A DNA stretch of 64,000 nucleotides from Lysobacter helvus (GCF_018406645.1 NZ_AP024546.1:558001-622000); one strand, 5' to 3'; counted from the stretch's first letter, positions 43,252 to 52,199 are shown. The notes: generated from the letters alone by a model not told the origin. A program made the numbers and translations.

Positions 43252-43269
43252 ATATAACGAACGTTATAT
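43252..43269 (-). promoter_or_regulatory. Palindromic operator/-10 region of the antitoxin-doc pair
   Basis: ATATAACG-AA-CGTTATAT, a perfect 8-bp inverted repeat with 2-bp spacer, strikingly AT-rich in a GC-rich region. It starts 20 bp upstream of the antitoxin ATG and contains -10-like hexamers, fitting autorepression by an AbrB-type dimer. Confidence 0.75.
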
Positions 43270-43287
43270 TGCACCCGCCCAGGCGCC

Positions 43288-44199
43288 CTACGCAACCGCC
43301 TTGGCCTTGCGCGTCCACTCGGCGAGCAACACCGCCGTGGCGGCCGCGACGTTGAGGCTTTCGACTTTCCCGCTGCCGGGGATCGAGACGCGCAGGTCGC
43401 ACGCGGCGGCGAGTTCCTGCGACATGCCTTCGCCTTCCGCGCCGAGCACGTAAACCAACCGCTGCGGCAGTTGCGCATCGAACACGCTTGCACCGTCGCG
43501 CACGACGGTCGCCGCGAGCGCAAATCCCGCGCCGCGCAATTGGGCCAGCGAATTGTCTTCGCGGCCCAGCCGGATGAACGGCACCGCTTCCGCGCCGCCT
43601 TCGGCCACGCGCGCGGCGGCGCCGGACAGGCTCAGCGTCGAATGCTTCGGCAACAGGATCGCCGCGACGCCGAAATGCGCGGCCGAGCGCAGGACGGCGC
43701 CGAGGTTGTGCGGATTGCCCACGCCGTCGAGCCACAGCACGCACACCGGACCCTGCGGCACGTGCTGCAACCACGTCGTCAACGTCTGCGGCGTTTCGCG
43801 CTGGAAATCGGCGACCACGCCTTCGTGGTGCGTGCTCGACGCGAGGCGCTGCAGGTCGGCCTCATCCTCGACCACGCGATAACCGACGCGATGCGCGACG
43901 CACCAGCGCAGCATCGGTTGCAGTTGCGGGATGCGTTCGGAGACCAGGTACAACTTGCGCAGCGCATCGGGACGGCGATGGAACGCGGCGCGCACGGCGT
44001 TGACGCCGTACAGGCGCAACTCGAGCTCACGATGTTCGCGGACGTGCTGGTGCTCGGCCGTGGCGATGTCGCGCGGCGACGGCGCACGCGAAGGATGTTC
44101 GCGCTTCGGGCCGTCGGGGCGGCGCGGTCCATTCGCCTGCGGACCGCGCGAGGGCGGGCCTTTCGGCGGTCCTTTCGACTTCCACGGCGAATCGCTCAC
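43288..44199 (-). CDS. TrmH/SpoU-family RNA 2'-O-methyltransferase
   Basis: 303 aa. A basic Pro/Arg-rich tail (residues 1-48), substrate-binding L30-like domain (about 60-135: LYGVNAVRAAFHRRPDALRKLYLVSER), and a knotted SPOUT domain with LWLDGVGNPHNLGAVLRSAAHFGV, VYVLGAEGEGMSQEL and SIPGSGKVESLNVAAATAVLL. It probably methylates a ribose in rRNA or tRNA; closest in layout to RlmB/YfiF, exact target unknown. Start overlaps the efflux permease stop by 4 nt, so it is translated from the RND operon message. Confidence 0.93.
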   Translation of the reverse strand: MSDSPWKSKGPPKGPPSRGPQANGPRRPDGPKREHPSRAPSPRDIATAEHQHVREHRELELRLYGVNAVRAAFHRRPDALRKLYLVSERIPQLQPMLRWCVAHRVGYRVVEDEADLQRLASSTHHEGVVADFQRETPQTLTTWLQHVPQGPVCVLWLDGVGNPHNLGAVLRSAAHFGVAAILLPKHSTLSLSGAAARVAEGGAEAVPFIRLGREDNSLAQLRGAGFALAATVVRDGASVFDAQLPQRLVYVLGAEGEGMSQELAAACDLRVSIPGSGKVESLNVAAATAVLLAEWTRKAKAVA

Positions 44200-47100
44200 G
44201 CATGTTCTCCCAGGCGGTCGCCCGCCGGACGCACGGTGGCTTCGAGTTCCTTCAGTTCATGCGCCACCGCTTCGGGCGAACGCGTGTACGGCGCCAGCAA
44301 CGCATAGAACGCAGGCACGACGAACAACGACAGCAACGTCGAGAAACCGACACCGAAGATCACGACCACACCGATCGTCGAACGACTCGCCGACCCCGGC
44401 CCGCCCGCGAGCACCAGCGGCACCGCGCCGACCATCGTGGCGATCGAGGTCATCAGGATCGGGCGCAGGCGCACGCCGGCCGATTCGACGATCGCCTCGC
44501 GCACGCTGCGCCCTTCGTCGCGCAGCTGGTTGGCGAACTCGACGATCAGGATGCCGTTCTTCGCCGCCAGGCCCACCAGCATGACGATGCCGATCTGGCT
44601 GAAGAGGTTCAGCGTTCCGCCCGTGACCCACAGGCCGAGCAGCGCACCGAGCACGCCCAGCGGCACCGTCAGCATGATCACGAAGGGATGGATGAAGCTT
44701 TCGAACTGCGCGGCGAGCACGAGGTACACGACGAGCAACGCGAGCGCGAAGGTGAGCAGCACCGCGCCGCCCGCGCGCTGGTATTCGCGCGATTCGCCCT
44801 TCCAGTCGATCTGCGCGTGTTCCGGCAATTCCGCCTTCACCGCGTCCTGCAGCCACGTGATCGCATCGCCCATGCGATAGCCCGGCGAGAGGCCCGCGCT
44901 GATGGTGATCGAACGCAGGCGGTTGAAGCGGTTGAGGCTGCCGGCCTCGGCCACGTCGTGCAGCGTGACGAGGTTGGACAACGGGATCAGCGCGCCATCG
45001 CGTGCGCGCACCTGGATGGCTTCCAGGTCCGCGGGCGTCGCGCGGCCGGCCTTCGTGGATTGCACGACGACATCGTATTCCTCGCCGCCGCGCACGAACG
45101 TGGTCACGCGGCGCGAACCCATCATCGTCTCGAGCGCATGGCCGATGTCTTCCACGCTCACGCCCAGGTCCGACGCACGCTTGCGGTCGATCTGCACGCG
45201 CATCTGCGGACGCGTTTCCTTGTAGTCCGAATCCGCGCCGGTCAGGCCCGGGTTGGTCTCGATGCGCGCGAGCAGGCGATCGCGCCAGGCCGCAAGTTCC
45301 GTGTAGTCGGGGCCTTCGATGACGATCTGCACCGGCTGGCCGCGCGTGCGCACCAGGCCGCCGCCGACCTGCGTGGAGACGCGCATGCCGGGCAACGCAT
45401 CCAGTTCGGACTTGAGCTGCTTGGCGACGTCCAGCGTGTTCTCGGAGCGCTTGTCCCAATCCTTCAGGAACACGCTGAAGCGCGCGGTGTGCATTTCTTC
45501 GCTGGCGCCGAAGCCGCCCGGAACGCGCGCGTTGGCGCGTTCGATCGGGCCCTTGCCCTGGATCTGCGGCGCGATCATCTTCTCGGCCTGCTGCACCTGC
45601 TGCACGGTGTAGTCGTAGCCGGCGCCTTCCGGGCCCGTCAGGCTCACCTGGAACGACCCGCGATCTTCCGGCGGCGCCAGTTCCGACGGCACGAGCTTGA
45701 ACAGCACGGCGCTCGCGCCGAGCGCGACGAGCATGAGCGCACCGAACCACAGCGGCCGCCCGACGTTGCCCTGCAGGAAGCGGCGATAGCGCGCGGTCAC
45801 GCCATCCAGGCGCGCGTTGACCCAGCGGTTGACCGGATTGGATTTCTCTTCGCGATGCGGGCGCACGAGCTTGGACGACAGCATCGGCGTGAGCGTCAGC
45901 GCGACGAACGCCGACAACGCCACGGCGCCCGCCAACGCGACGGACAACTCGCGGAACAAGCGCCCCGTGTTGCCCTCCATGAAGCCGATCGGCAGGAACA
46001 CGGCGACCAGCACCGCGGTGGTCGCGATCACCGCGAACGCCACCTGGCGCGTGCCGCGCGCGGCCGCCACGAGCTTGGGTTCGCCGAGGTCCGCGCGACG
46101 CTGGATGTTCTCCAGCACGACGATCGCATCGTCCACCACCAGCCCGATGCACAGCACCAGCGCGAGCAAGGTCAGCAGGTTGATCGAATAGCCGAACACG
46201 TACAGCGGCACGAAGGCCGCGATCAGGCACACGGGCACCGTCACCGCGGGAATCAGCGCCGCGCGCAGGCTGCCCAGGAACAGCCAGATCACGATCAGCA
46301 CCAGCACGATCGCCTCGATGAGCGTGTGGTACACGCGTTCGACCGAGGCATCAATGAAGGTGGTGGTGTCGAAGGCGACGAAGATCTTCGTGCCGGCCGG
46401 CAGCGTCGGGCGGATGCGGTCGGCTTCGGCGCGCACGGCGTTGGCCACGTCCAGCGCGTTCGCCGTCGAGGTGCGCGCGACGCCCAGGCCGATGTTCGGT
46501 TCGCCGTTGCTGCGGTAGTACGAACGACGCTCGGCGGAGGCCAGCTCCACCTTCGCGACGTCGCCCAGCCGCACGACATACCCGTCCGGGCCCTTGCCCA
46601 GCGGGATCTGCGCGAAATCCTCGGGCTTTTCGTAACCGCGCGCGACGCGCAAGGTGAAGTCGCGCGATTCGGATTCGATGCGGCCAGCGGGGAGCTCGAC
46701 GTTTTCGGCGCGCAGGGCGTTCTCGACATCGATCGCGGTGAGGCCGCGCGCGGCGAGCGCATCGCGATCCAGCCAGACGCGCATCGCGTAACGCTGCTGG
46801 CCGCCGATGCGCACCTGCGCAACGCCGTCGATGCTCGACAGGCGATCGACGATGTAACGCTCGGCGTAGTCGCTCAGCTCGAGCGTCGACATCTTCGTCG
46901 AGCTCATGTTGAGCCAGATGATCGGATCCGAATCGCTCTCGACCTTGCTGACCTGCGGCGGATCGGCTTCGTCCGGCAGGCGGTTCGACACGCGGCTCAC
47001 GGCGCTGCGCACGTCGTTGGCGGCGCCTTCGATGTCGCGCGACAGACTGAATTCCAGGGTGATGCGCGACTGGCCGTTGACGCTGCTCGACTCGATCGTC

Positions 47101-47333
47101 TCCACGCCTTCGATGCCCGACAACGCGTCTTCGAGCACCTGCGTCACGCGGCTTTCGACCACCGACGCCGATGCGCCGGCATACGCGACTTCGACCGACA
47201 CCACTGGGGGATCGATCGCGGGCAGCTCGCGCAGCGTGAGACGCGAATACGCCATCACGCCCAGTACGATCAGCAGCAGGCTCAGGACGGTCGCGAAGAC
47301 CGGACGTTCGATCGAAAGGTCGGACAGGCGCAT
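44196..47333 (-). CDS. RND multidrug efflux permease (HAE-1 family)
   Basis: 1045 aa, twelve helices with two large periplasmic loops. N-terminal RPVFATVLSLLLIVLGVMAYSRLTLRELPAIDPP. The proton-relay pair lies in helix 4 (GLVVDDAIVVLENIQ) and the Lys in helix 10 (GLAAKNGILIVEFANQ). Family motif ALTLTPMLSSKLVRP-like. It exports drugs or lipophilic compounds with the adaptor encoded 1 bp upstream and an outer-membrane channel not present in the window. It has long soluble-domain segments typical of MexK/MexW-like members; substrate not assignable. Confidence 0.96.
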   Translation of the reverse strand: MRLSDLSIERPVFATVLSLLLIVLGVMAYSRLTLRELPAIDPPVVSVEVAYAGASASVVESRVTQVLEDALSGIEGVETIESSSVNGQSRITLEFSLSRDIEGAANDVRSAVSRVSNRLPDEADPPQVSKVESDSDPIIWLNMSSTKMSTLELSDYAERYIVDRLSSIDGVAQVRIGGQQRYAMRVWLDRDALAARGLTAIDVENALRAENVELPAGRIESESRDFTLRVARGYEKPEDFAQIPLGKGPDGYVVRLGDVAKVELASAERRSYYRSNGEPNIGLGVARTSTANALDVANAVRAEADRIRPTLPAGTKIFVAFDTTTFIDASVERVYHTLIEAIVLVLIVIWLFLGSLRAALIPAVTVPVCLIAAFVPLYVFGYSINLLTLLALVLCIGLVVDDAIVVLENIQRRADLGEPKLVAAARGTRQVAFAVIATTAVLVAVFLPIGFMEGNTGRLFRELSVALAGAVALSAFVALTLTPMLSSKLVRPHREEKSNPVNRWVNARLDGVTARYRRFLQGNVGRPLWFGALMLVALGASAVLFKLVPSELAPPEDRGSFQVSLTGPEGAGYDYTVQQVQQAEKMIAPQIQGKGPIERANARVPGGFGASEEMHTARFSVFLKDWDKRSENTLDVAKQLKSELDALPGMRVSTQVGGGLVRTRGQPVQIVIEGPDYTELAAWRDRLLARIETNPGLTGADSDYKETRPQMRVQIDRKRASDLGVSVEDIGHALETMMGSRRVTTFVRGGEEYDVVVQSTKAGRATPADLEAIQVRARDGALIPLSNLVTLHDVAEAGSLNRFNRLRSITISAGLSPGYRMGDAITWLQDAVKAELPEHAQIDWKGESREYQRAGGAVLLTFALALLVVYLVLAAQFESFIHPFVIMLTVPLGVLGALLGLWVTGGTLNLFSQIGIVMLVGLAAKNGILIVEFANQLRDEGRSVREAIVESAGVRLRPILMTSIATMVGAVPLVLAGGPGSASRSTIGVVVIFGVGFSTLLSLFVVPAFYALLAPYTRSPEAVAHELKELEATVRPAGDRLGEHA

Positions 47334-47334
47334 G

Positions 47335-48429
47335 TCAGCGCGTCGCCGTGCGCGCGTTTGCGGCGTCGGCGATCTTCGCGCCCGGGCGCAGCTTGCCCGT
47401 GCCGTCGACGATCACGCGGTCGCCGGCTTTCACGCCGTCGAGGATTTCCGCGCGGCCATCGCGGCGCGTGCCGACCTTGACGTCCACCTGCTGCACCGTG
47501 CCGTCGTTGCCGACGCGATACACGAACGTGCGCTCACCCACCTGCACTACCGATATCTCCGGCAGCAGCAGTGCATTGCGCTCGCCGTGGCGCAGGTCGA
47601 CGTTGATCAGCATGCCGGGGCGCAGGCGGTGGTCCGGATTGGGGAAGTCGGCGCGCACGTTCACCGAACGCGTGGTCGGATCGATGCGCGTGTCGATGGT
47701 GCTGACGACGCCATCGAACGCCGTGCCCGGATACGCCGCCGCGCGCCCGTACACGCGCTGGCCCTGCGCGAGCTGCGCGAGTTCGCCTTCGGGCATCGGG
47801 AAGTCGACGTACACGCGCGACAGATCATCGAGCGTGGCGATCACGGTGCCCGGCGTCACCAGCGCGCCCGGGCTCACCTGGCGGATGCCGAGCACCCCAC
47901 CGAACGGCGCGCGGATCGTGCGGTCGCTGATCTGCGCGCGCACTTGCGCGGCCTGGGCATTGGCCTGGTCGCGCGCGGCGCGCTGCGTGTCGAGCTGCGA
48001 GGTCGCGATCAACTGCTGCTTCGCCAGTGCGTCCTGGCGATCGAGCAACTGCTGCGCTTCCTTCGCCGCCGCTTCGGCCTGGCGCAACGCGGCCTGCTGC
48101 TGCTGGCCCGACAAGGTGACGAGCACCGCGCCCTTGCCGACTTCATCGCCGCTGTCGAAATGCACCTGCTGCACGATCTCGCTCACCTTCGCGGTGACGG
48201 TCACCGATTCGCGCGCGCGCGCCGTGCCGATGGCCGTGAGTGCGTCGGAGAAATCGCTGGCGCGCACGATGGTGGTCGTCACCGCAACGGGTGCATTGCC
48301 GCCGCCGCGCGCGTCGCGATTGTTGGCGGCCGCCGCCTGGTCGCGGCCGCAGGCCGACAAGGTGGCGCACAGCGCGCAGGCGAGGAGGAAGGTGGACTTG
48401 GTGAACTTGGAGCGTGGGAAAGGCGTCAT
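47335..48429 (-). CDS. RND efflux periplasmic adaptor lipoprotein
   Basis: 364 aa. Signal with lipobox LSACGRD, so anchored to the inner membrane. Barrel-sandwich halves (VTVTAKVSEIVQQVHFDSGDEVGKG and TIRAPFGGVLGIRQVSPGALVTPG) around a coiled-coil hairpin (about 118-170). The beta-barrel and membrane-proximal parts end with ILDGVKAGDRVIVDGTGKLRPGAKI. Pairs with the permease gene one base downstream. Promoter expected in the 198-bp gap before divergent cysM. Confidence 0.95.
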   Translation of the reverse strand: MTPFPRSKFTKSTFLLACALCATLSACGRDQAAAANNRDARGGGNAPVAVTTTIVRASDFSDALTAIGTARARESVTVTAKVSEIVQQVHFDSGDEVGKGAVLVTLSGQQQQAALRQAEAAAKEAQQLLDRQDALAKQQLIATSQLDTQRAARDQANAQAAQVRAQISDRTIRAPFGGVLGIRQVSPGALVTPGTVIATLDDLSRVYVDFPMPEGELAQLAQGQRVYGRAAAYPGTAFDGVVSTIDTRIDPTTRSVNVRADFPNPDHRLRPGMLINVDLRHGERNALLLPEISVVQVGERTFVYRVGNDGTVQQVDVKVGTRRDGRAEILDGVKAGDRVIVDGTGKLRPGAKIADAANARTATR

Positions 48430-48627
48430 TCGTGAATTCTAGGCCGGTTGGCGTGGCAGTACGGTCACGGCGCGGGGCCGGAAGGCCACGAAAGGGCATC
48501 AACGCCCCATCCGCGCACGCGTTGACCCGGCGGACCCATGACCAACGACAGTGGCGCGCGCGTCCTGCCCGCGTCCTGCACACTCCGCGGACTGCGTTGT
48601 TCCCCTCGTCCCCCCGGAGAACGCCCC

Positions 48628-49581
48628 ATGCGCCACGACAGCATCCTCGACACCATCGGCCGCACGCCGGTCGTCCGCCTCAACCGCATCGCGCCATCGC
48701 ACGTGACGATGTACGCGAAGGTCGAATCCTTCAATCCGGGCGGCTCGGTCAAGGATCGCCTCGCGATCGCGATCATCCTCGACGCGGAAGCGAAGGGCCT
48801 GCTCAAGCCGGGCGATACGGTGATCGAAGCCACGTCGGGCAACACTGGCGTTGCGCTGGCGATGGTGTGCGCGGCGCGGGGTTACAAGTTCGTCGCGACG
48901 ATGGCCGATTCGTTCTCGATCGAACGCCGCAAGCTGATGCGCGCGTACGGCGCGAAAGTGATCCTGACGCCCGCCGCCGAACGCGGCAGCGGCATGGTGC
49001 GCCGCGCGGAAGAACTCGCGAAGCAGCATGGCTGGTTCCTCGCGCGCCAGTTCACCAATCCCGCCAATCCCGCGTACCACCGGCAGACGACCGCAGCGGA
49101 AATCCTGCGCGACTTCGCCGGCGATCGCCTCGATCATTTCGTCACCGGCTGGGGCACCGGCGGCACGCTCACCGGCGTGGCCGAAGTGCTGCGCGTCGCG
49201 CGCCCCGAAACGAAGATCACCACGTGCGAACCAGCGGGCGCGGCGTTGCTGTCGGGCGCGGAATTCGTGCCGCACAAGATCCAGGGCTGGACGCCGGACT
49301 TCGTGCCGGAAGTGCTCAATCGCGACGTCGCGGGCACGCTGCTCAAGATCGACGAGATGGTGGCGCGCGACACCGCGCGACGCCTTGCGCAGGAAGAAGG
49401 CCTGTTCGTCGGCATCTCCGCGGGCGGAACGGTGGCCGGCGCGCTGGAAGTGGCGAAGACCGCGAAGGAAGGCGACGTGATCCTGGCGATGCTGCCCGAC
49501 ACGGGCGAACGCTACTTCTCCACGATCCTGTTCGAAGGCGTCAACGAAGGCTCGGACGACGAGTGGCTCGCCGGCTTGTGA
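48628..49581 (+). CDS. cysM: Cysteine synthase B-type PLP enzyme
   Basis: 317 aa fold-type II PLP enzyme. PLP-Lys in FNPGGSVKDRLAIA; the GGSVKDR form points to CysM rather than CysK. Substrate loop EATSGNTGVALAM, phosphate loop GWGTGGTLTGVAEV, and SAGGTVAGALEVA near the C-terminus. It makes cysteine from O-acetylserine and sulfide or thiosulfate. GGAGA ribosome site before ATG 48628; a longer start at 48538 adds a non-conserved 30 residues. Confidence 0.94.
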   Translation: MRHDSILDTIGRTPVVRLNRIAPSHVTMYAKVESFNPGGSVKDRLAIAIILDAEAKGLLKPGDTVIEATSGNTGVALAMVCAARGYKFVATMADSFSIERRKLMRAYGAKVILTPAAERGSGMVRRAEELAKQHGWFLARQFTNPANPAYHRQTTAAEILRDFAGDRLDHFVTGWGTGGTLTGVAEVLRVARPETKITTCEPAGAALLSGAEFVPHKIQGWTPDFVPEVLNRDVAGTLLKIDEMVARDTARRLAQEEGLFVGISAGGTVAGALEVAKTAKEGDVILAMLPDTGERYFSTILFEGVNEGSDDEWLAGL

Positions 49582-49587
49582 GGCAAC

Positions 49588-49608
49588 GCGCCGGCACGCA
49601 GCCGGCGC
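49588..49608. other. GC stem-loop between convergent genes
   Basis: Perfect 8-bp stem GCGCCGGC (49588-49595) with GCCGGCGC (49601-49608), 5-nt loop, between the cysM stop and the convergent membrane-protein stop. No T-run, so at best a weak terminator. Confidence 0.4.
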
Positions 49609-49610
49609 CG

Positions 49611-50150
49611 TCAGGCGACGAAGGTGCCGTCTTCGTGGGCGTGCGGATCCAGCCGGCCGTGGCAGATCTGCATCACGCGGTTGTGCAGGCGGCGCGGATT
49701 GTCGAAGGACTGGATGGCCAGCGCCGCCATGCTGATGGTGACCGTGAGGTTGCCCAGCGTGGTCTCGCCGCTGGCGGCCAGCATGCTCGGCGCCAGCGCG
49801 GCGGCCACGGTGAGCGCGACCGACACGAAGATGTAGGACCGGATCTGCGACCAGGCGTTCTGGTCGAGCCCGCGCGCATGGAAGCCATGGCGCACCGGCA
49901 GGCCCATCACCTTCGAGAGGGAATCGGCCAGGCGGATCTCGTGCAGCGTGCCGGCGGCCTTGATGGCGAAGGCGAGCAGCGTGGCGCCCAGGCCCGCGAT
50001 CGGCACCCAGGCGGGCAGCCCGGAGCGCGGCAGCGCGACGCACGTGCAGGCGAGCACGAACAGGATCAGGCCGAGGCGGTGCAGCCAGGTGGCGCGATCG
50101 ACGGTCGACTGCAGGCGGTCGACGTTACCGAGGGTGATGCGGGGCTTCAT
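49611..50150 (-). CDS. Four-helix membrane protein of unknown function
   Basis: 179 aa, predicted helices at about 25-42, 46-64, 104-122 and 128-146. N-terminal cytosolic ITLGNVDRLQSTVDRATWLHRLG and C-terminal QSFDNPRRLHNRVMQICHGRLDPHAHEDG with two His. I do not recognise the family. The C-terminal Cys/His cluster might bind metal, but this is speculation. Divergent from the macro-domain gene across a 187-bp region. Confidence 0.75.
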   Translation of the reverse strand: MKPRITLGNVDRLQSTVDRATWLHRLGLILFVLACTCVALPRSGLPAWVPIAGLGATLLAFAIKAAGTLHEIRLADSLSKVMGLPVRHGFHARGLDQNAWSQIRSYIFVSVALTVAAALAPSMLAASGETTLGNLTVTISMAALAIQSFDNPRRLHNRVMQICHGRLDPHAHEDGTFVA

Positions 50151-50324
50151 GGAAAGACTGACGTATCTGGGGTGCGCGCGGTTGCACGTTGGCGGGACGC
50201 ATGGTGCCTGCGAGCGCCGCGCGGAACGCGGCTGCGCGTCACAGGGTGGCCACGAAGGGTGCGCATTTCACCATGCTTTCACGCGCCCGCGGTGAATGCG
50301 CGCGCACCCGCGCGCAAGCGGCAG

Positions 50325-50330
50325 TAGGCT
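50325..50330 (+). promoter_or_regulatory. Putative -10 of a near-leaderless macro-domain promoter
   Basis: TAGGCT, 7 nt before the ATG; the following GGCACGCATG parallels the GCACGCATG before apaG. The start site would fall at the start codon. No clear -35. Confidence 0.35.
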
Positions 50331-50337
50331 GGCACGC

Positions 50338-50853
50338 ATGGAAATCGAAGTGATCGAAGGCGACATCACGCAGTTGCAGGTCGACGCGATCGTCAACGCC
50401 GCCAATCCCACGCTGCTGGGCGGCGGCGGCGTCGACGGCGCCATCCACCGCGCCGCCGGCCCCGGCCTGCTGCAGGAATGCCGGGACCTGCCGGAAACCG
50501 CCCCCGGCGTGCGCTGCCCGACCGGCGAGGCCCGCCTCACCGGCGGCCATGCCCTGCCCGCGCGCTGGGTGATCCACACCGTCGGGCCGGTCTGGCATGG
50601 CGGCCACCAGGGCGAACCCGGCCTGCTGGCCGCGTGCTATCGCAACGCGATGTCCCTGGCCGCGGTGCACGGTGTCGAATCGATCGCGTTCCCGGCGATC
50701 AGCTGCGGCGTGTTCGGGTATCCGGTCGAACTCGCGGTGCCCATCGCGGTGCGCACGGTGCGTGCCTCAAGCGGTGGACGGCCGGCGCGCGTCGTGTTCG
50801 CCTGCTTCGATGCGGCCATGGCGAATCGCTACCGGGTGATGCTCGCGCTATGA
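50338..50853 (+). CDS. Macro-domain protein (O-acetyl-ADP-ribose deacetylase type)
   Basis: 171 aa, complete macro domain. [39 protein letters not shown] contains the ADP-ribose-binding Asp and Asn and the [10 protein letters not shown] loop of the MacroD/YmdB class. The second phosphate loop is [11 protein letters not shown]. Such enzymes hydrolyse O-acetyl-ADP-ribose or remove ADP-ribose from proteins. Four-nt overlap with the next membrane-protein gene. Confidence 0.95.
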   Translation: MEIEVIEGDITQLQVDAIVNAANPTLLGGGGVDGAIHRAAGPGLLQECRDLPETAPGVRCPTGEARLTGGHALPARWVIHTVGPVWHGGHQGEPGLLAACYRNAMSLAAVHGVESIAFPAISCGVFGYPVELAVPIAVRTVRASSGGRPARVVFACFDAAMANRYRVMLAL

Positions 50854-51473
50854 CACCGTCGGCCCGCAACCTGCTGCTGTCGAACGCCGCGACGCTGGCG
50901 GCCGCGCTCGTCTTCCACTGGCCCGCGGGCTGGTTGTTGTGGACGTACTGGATCCAGAGCGTGGTGATCGGCTGGTATGCGCGCAAGCGGATGTTGAACC
51001 TGCGGCGCTTCAGCACGACGGGCTTCACGTCGAACGACCAGCCCGTGCCGGAGAACGAACAGGGCAAGCGCTCCACCGCGAATTTCTTCGCGCTGCATTA
51101 CGGTTTCTTCCACCTGTGTTATTTCCTGTTCCTGTGCGCCGAGCATCGCGTGACCGCAGGCTGGGACCTGCTGGTGCTGGCTGCGTGCGGCGTGTCGTTC
51201 GTGTTGTCGCAACAGCAGACCTACGCCGCGCAACACGCCGCCGACCTGCGCGGCAAGCCCAATCTCGGCACGCTGATGTTCACGCCTTACCTCCGCATCA
51301 TCCCGATGCACCTGGCGATCCTGGTCGGCGCGGGCCTGGATGGCGGCGCCGGCTTGCTGGTGTTGTTCACCGTGTTGAAGACGGCGAGTGACCTGGGGCT
51401 GGATGCGATCGACAGGAATATGGCGCTGAAGCACGCGGAAAAGTTTGCGAGTGAGGGCCAACCGGAACACTGA
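50850..51473 (+). CDS. DUF6498-like membrane protein coupled to the macro-domain gene
   Basis: 207 aa, about five transmembrane helices. Start ATG 50850 lies within the macro-domain stop (ATGA). [44 protein letters not shown] and [17 protein letters not shown] match the DUF6498 pattern as I recall it. Cytosolic segment [17 protein letters not shown]. Function unknown. Coupling to an ADP-ribose hydrolase is suggestive but may be incidental. Confidence 0.85.
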   Translation: MTPSARNLLLSNAATLAAALVFHWPAGWLLWTYWIQSVVIGWYARKRMLNLRRFSTTGFTSNDQPVPENEQGKRSTANFFALHYGFFHLCYFLFLCAEHRVTAGWDLLVLAACGVSFVLSQQQTYAAQHAADLRGKPNLGTLMFTPYLRIIPMHLAILVGAGLDGGAGLLVLFTVLKTASDLGLDAIDRNMALKHAEKFASEGQPEH

Positions 51474-51478
51474 GTTGA

Positions 51479-51517
51479 CGATCCGGTCAGTGACGAAAGT
51501 CGCCTCGAACCGGATCG
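51479..51517 (+). promoter_or_regulatory. 9-bp inverted repeat just before the 168-aa gene
   Basis: CGATCCGGT (51479-51487) and ACCGGATCG (51509-51517), 21-nt spacer, ending 4 nt before the ATG at 51522. A hairpin here would enclose the region where a ribosome site should be; alternatively it is an operator. Confidence 0.5.
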
Positions 51518-51521
51518 ACGC

Positions 51522-52028
51522 ATGCAATGGGCTGCCTATGTCAGTTGCCACGGAAAGCGATACTCGCTGCAGCATTTCCACGGCCGCCGCCAGACCTACC
51601 GACTTCCGCCCACCGCCACGCGACCGCGTGCGCGCGATGTCACCGTCGGCGTCAAGTTCGGCCTGCACTGCTTTACGCGGCGCGCTGCGGCGAACGAATC
51701 CGCAGAACCTTGCGCGATCTATCACGCAAACCCCGAAGGCCGGATCTTCTGCGAGACCCGGCATGCCATGGGCGAGGAATTGCCACGCATCGTCGCCACG
51801 ATGCTCGACCGCAATTGTTACCTCACCGACCGCCGCAACCACGTGTTGTTCAGCACGGTGCGTACCGAAGCCGGAGAGGACTACGCCGTGTTCTTCGCGT
51901 TGCGGCGCGCTTCGCCGAAGACAGGGCTCGACGCCAACCTGATGGTGCTGAGCGCGCATCCGCGCCGGGGCTTCCGGCCCGGCGGCAAGCCCGACAAGTT
52001 CAGGCACTTGCTGCGCGCACTGCTCTGA
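51522..52028 (+). CDS. Orphan 168-aa soluble protein, uncharacterised family
   Basis: 168 aa, basic, no signal or membrane segment. Visible landmarks: SCHGKRYSLQHFHGR, VGVKFGLHCFTRR, CETRHAMGEELPRIVATMLDRNCYLT, DYAVFFALRRAS and the C-terminal LSAHPRRGFRPGGKPDKFRHLLRALL. The order FSLHCFTR, then a Cys-rich middle, then VFFxxxR and RP..F resembles, from memory, a small family of uncharacterised proteins scattered on genomic islands; this is not verified. Forty-eight bp after the DUF6498-like gene and preceded by an inverted repeat. Function unknown. Confidence 0.75.
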   Translation: MQWAAYVSCHGKRYSLQHFHGRRQTYRLPPTATRPRARDVTVGVKFGLHCFTRRAAANESAEPCAIYHANPEGRIFCETRHAMGEELPRIVATMLDRNCYLTDRRNHVLFSTVRTEAGEDYAVFFALRRASPKTGLDANLMVLSAHPRRGFRPGGKPDKFRHLLRALL

Positions 52029-52033
52029 AAAAG

Positions 52034-52059
52034 CGAAACCCCCGCAAGCGGGGGTTTCG
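52034..52059. terminator. Bidirectional terminator between the 168-aa gene and aldolase
   Basis: 12-bp perfect stem (52034-52045 with 52048-52059) with a 2-nt loop in the pairing as written, effectively a 4-nt loop. Followed on the minus strand by CTTTTT, and on the plus strand by a weak TGTT. Serves the plus-strand gene 6 bp upstream and probably the aldolase on the minus strand. Confidence 0.75.
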
Positions 52060-52199
52060 TGTTCCGGGAGACTCTTGGTTATCCCTACCGTGGGGTGGGG
52101 ACCGCTTGCGCGGTGGCCGGGCGCTTGCACCCGTCGGCGCGACCTGGGAGCGGACTCTACGCCGCTCCCCGAACCGGATCAAACCTGAAACGTCCTGCC

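Noticed and set aside
43008-43523. 171-codon extension of the antitoxin gene
   Set aside because: The upstream part runs antisense to the methyltransferase and across the palindromic operator; the AbrB domain starts at 43232.
44202-47480. 1092-codon plus-strand frame opposite the RND permease
   Set aside because: Antisense artefact; His/Arg/Gln-rich with no recognisable family, while the minus strand is a full HAE-1 permease.
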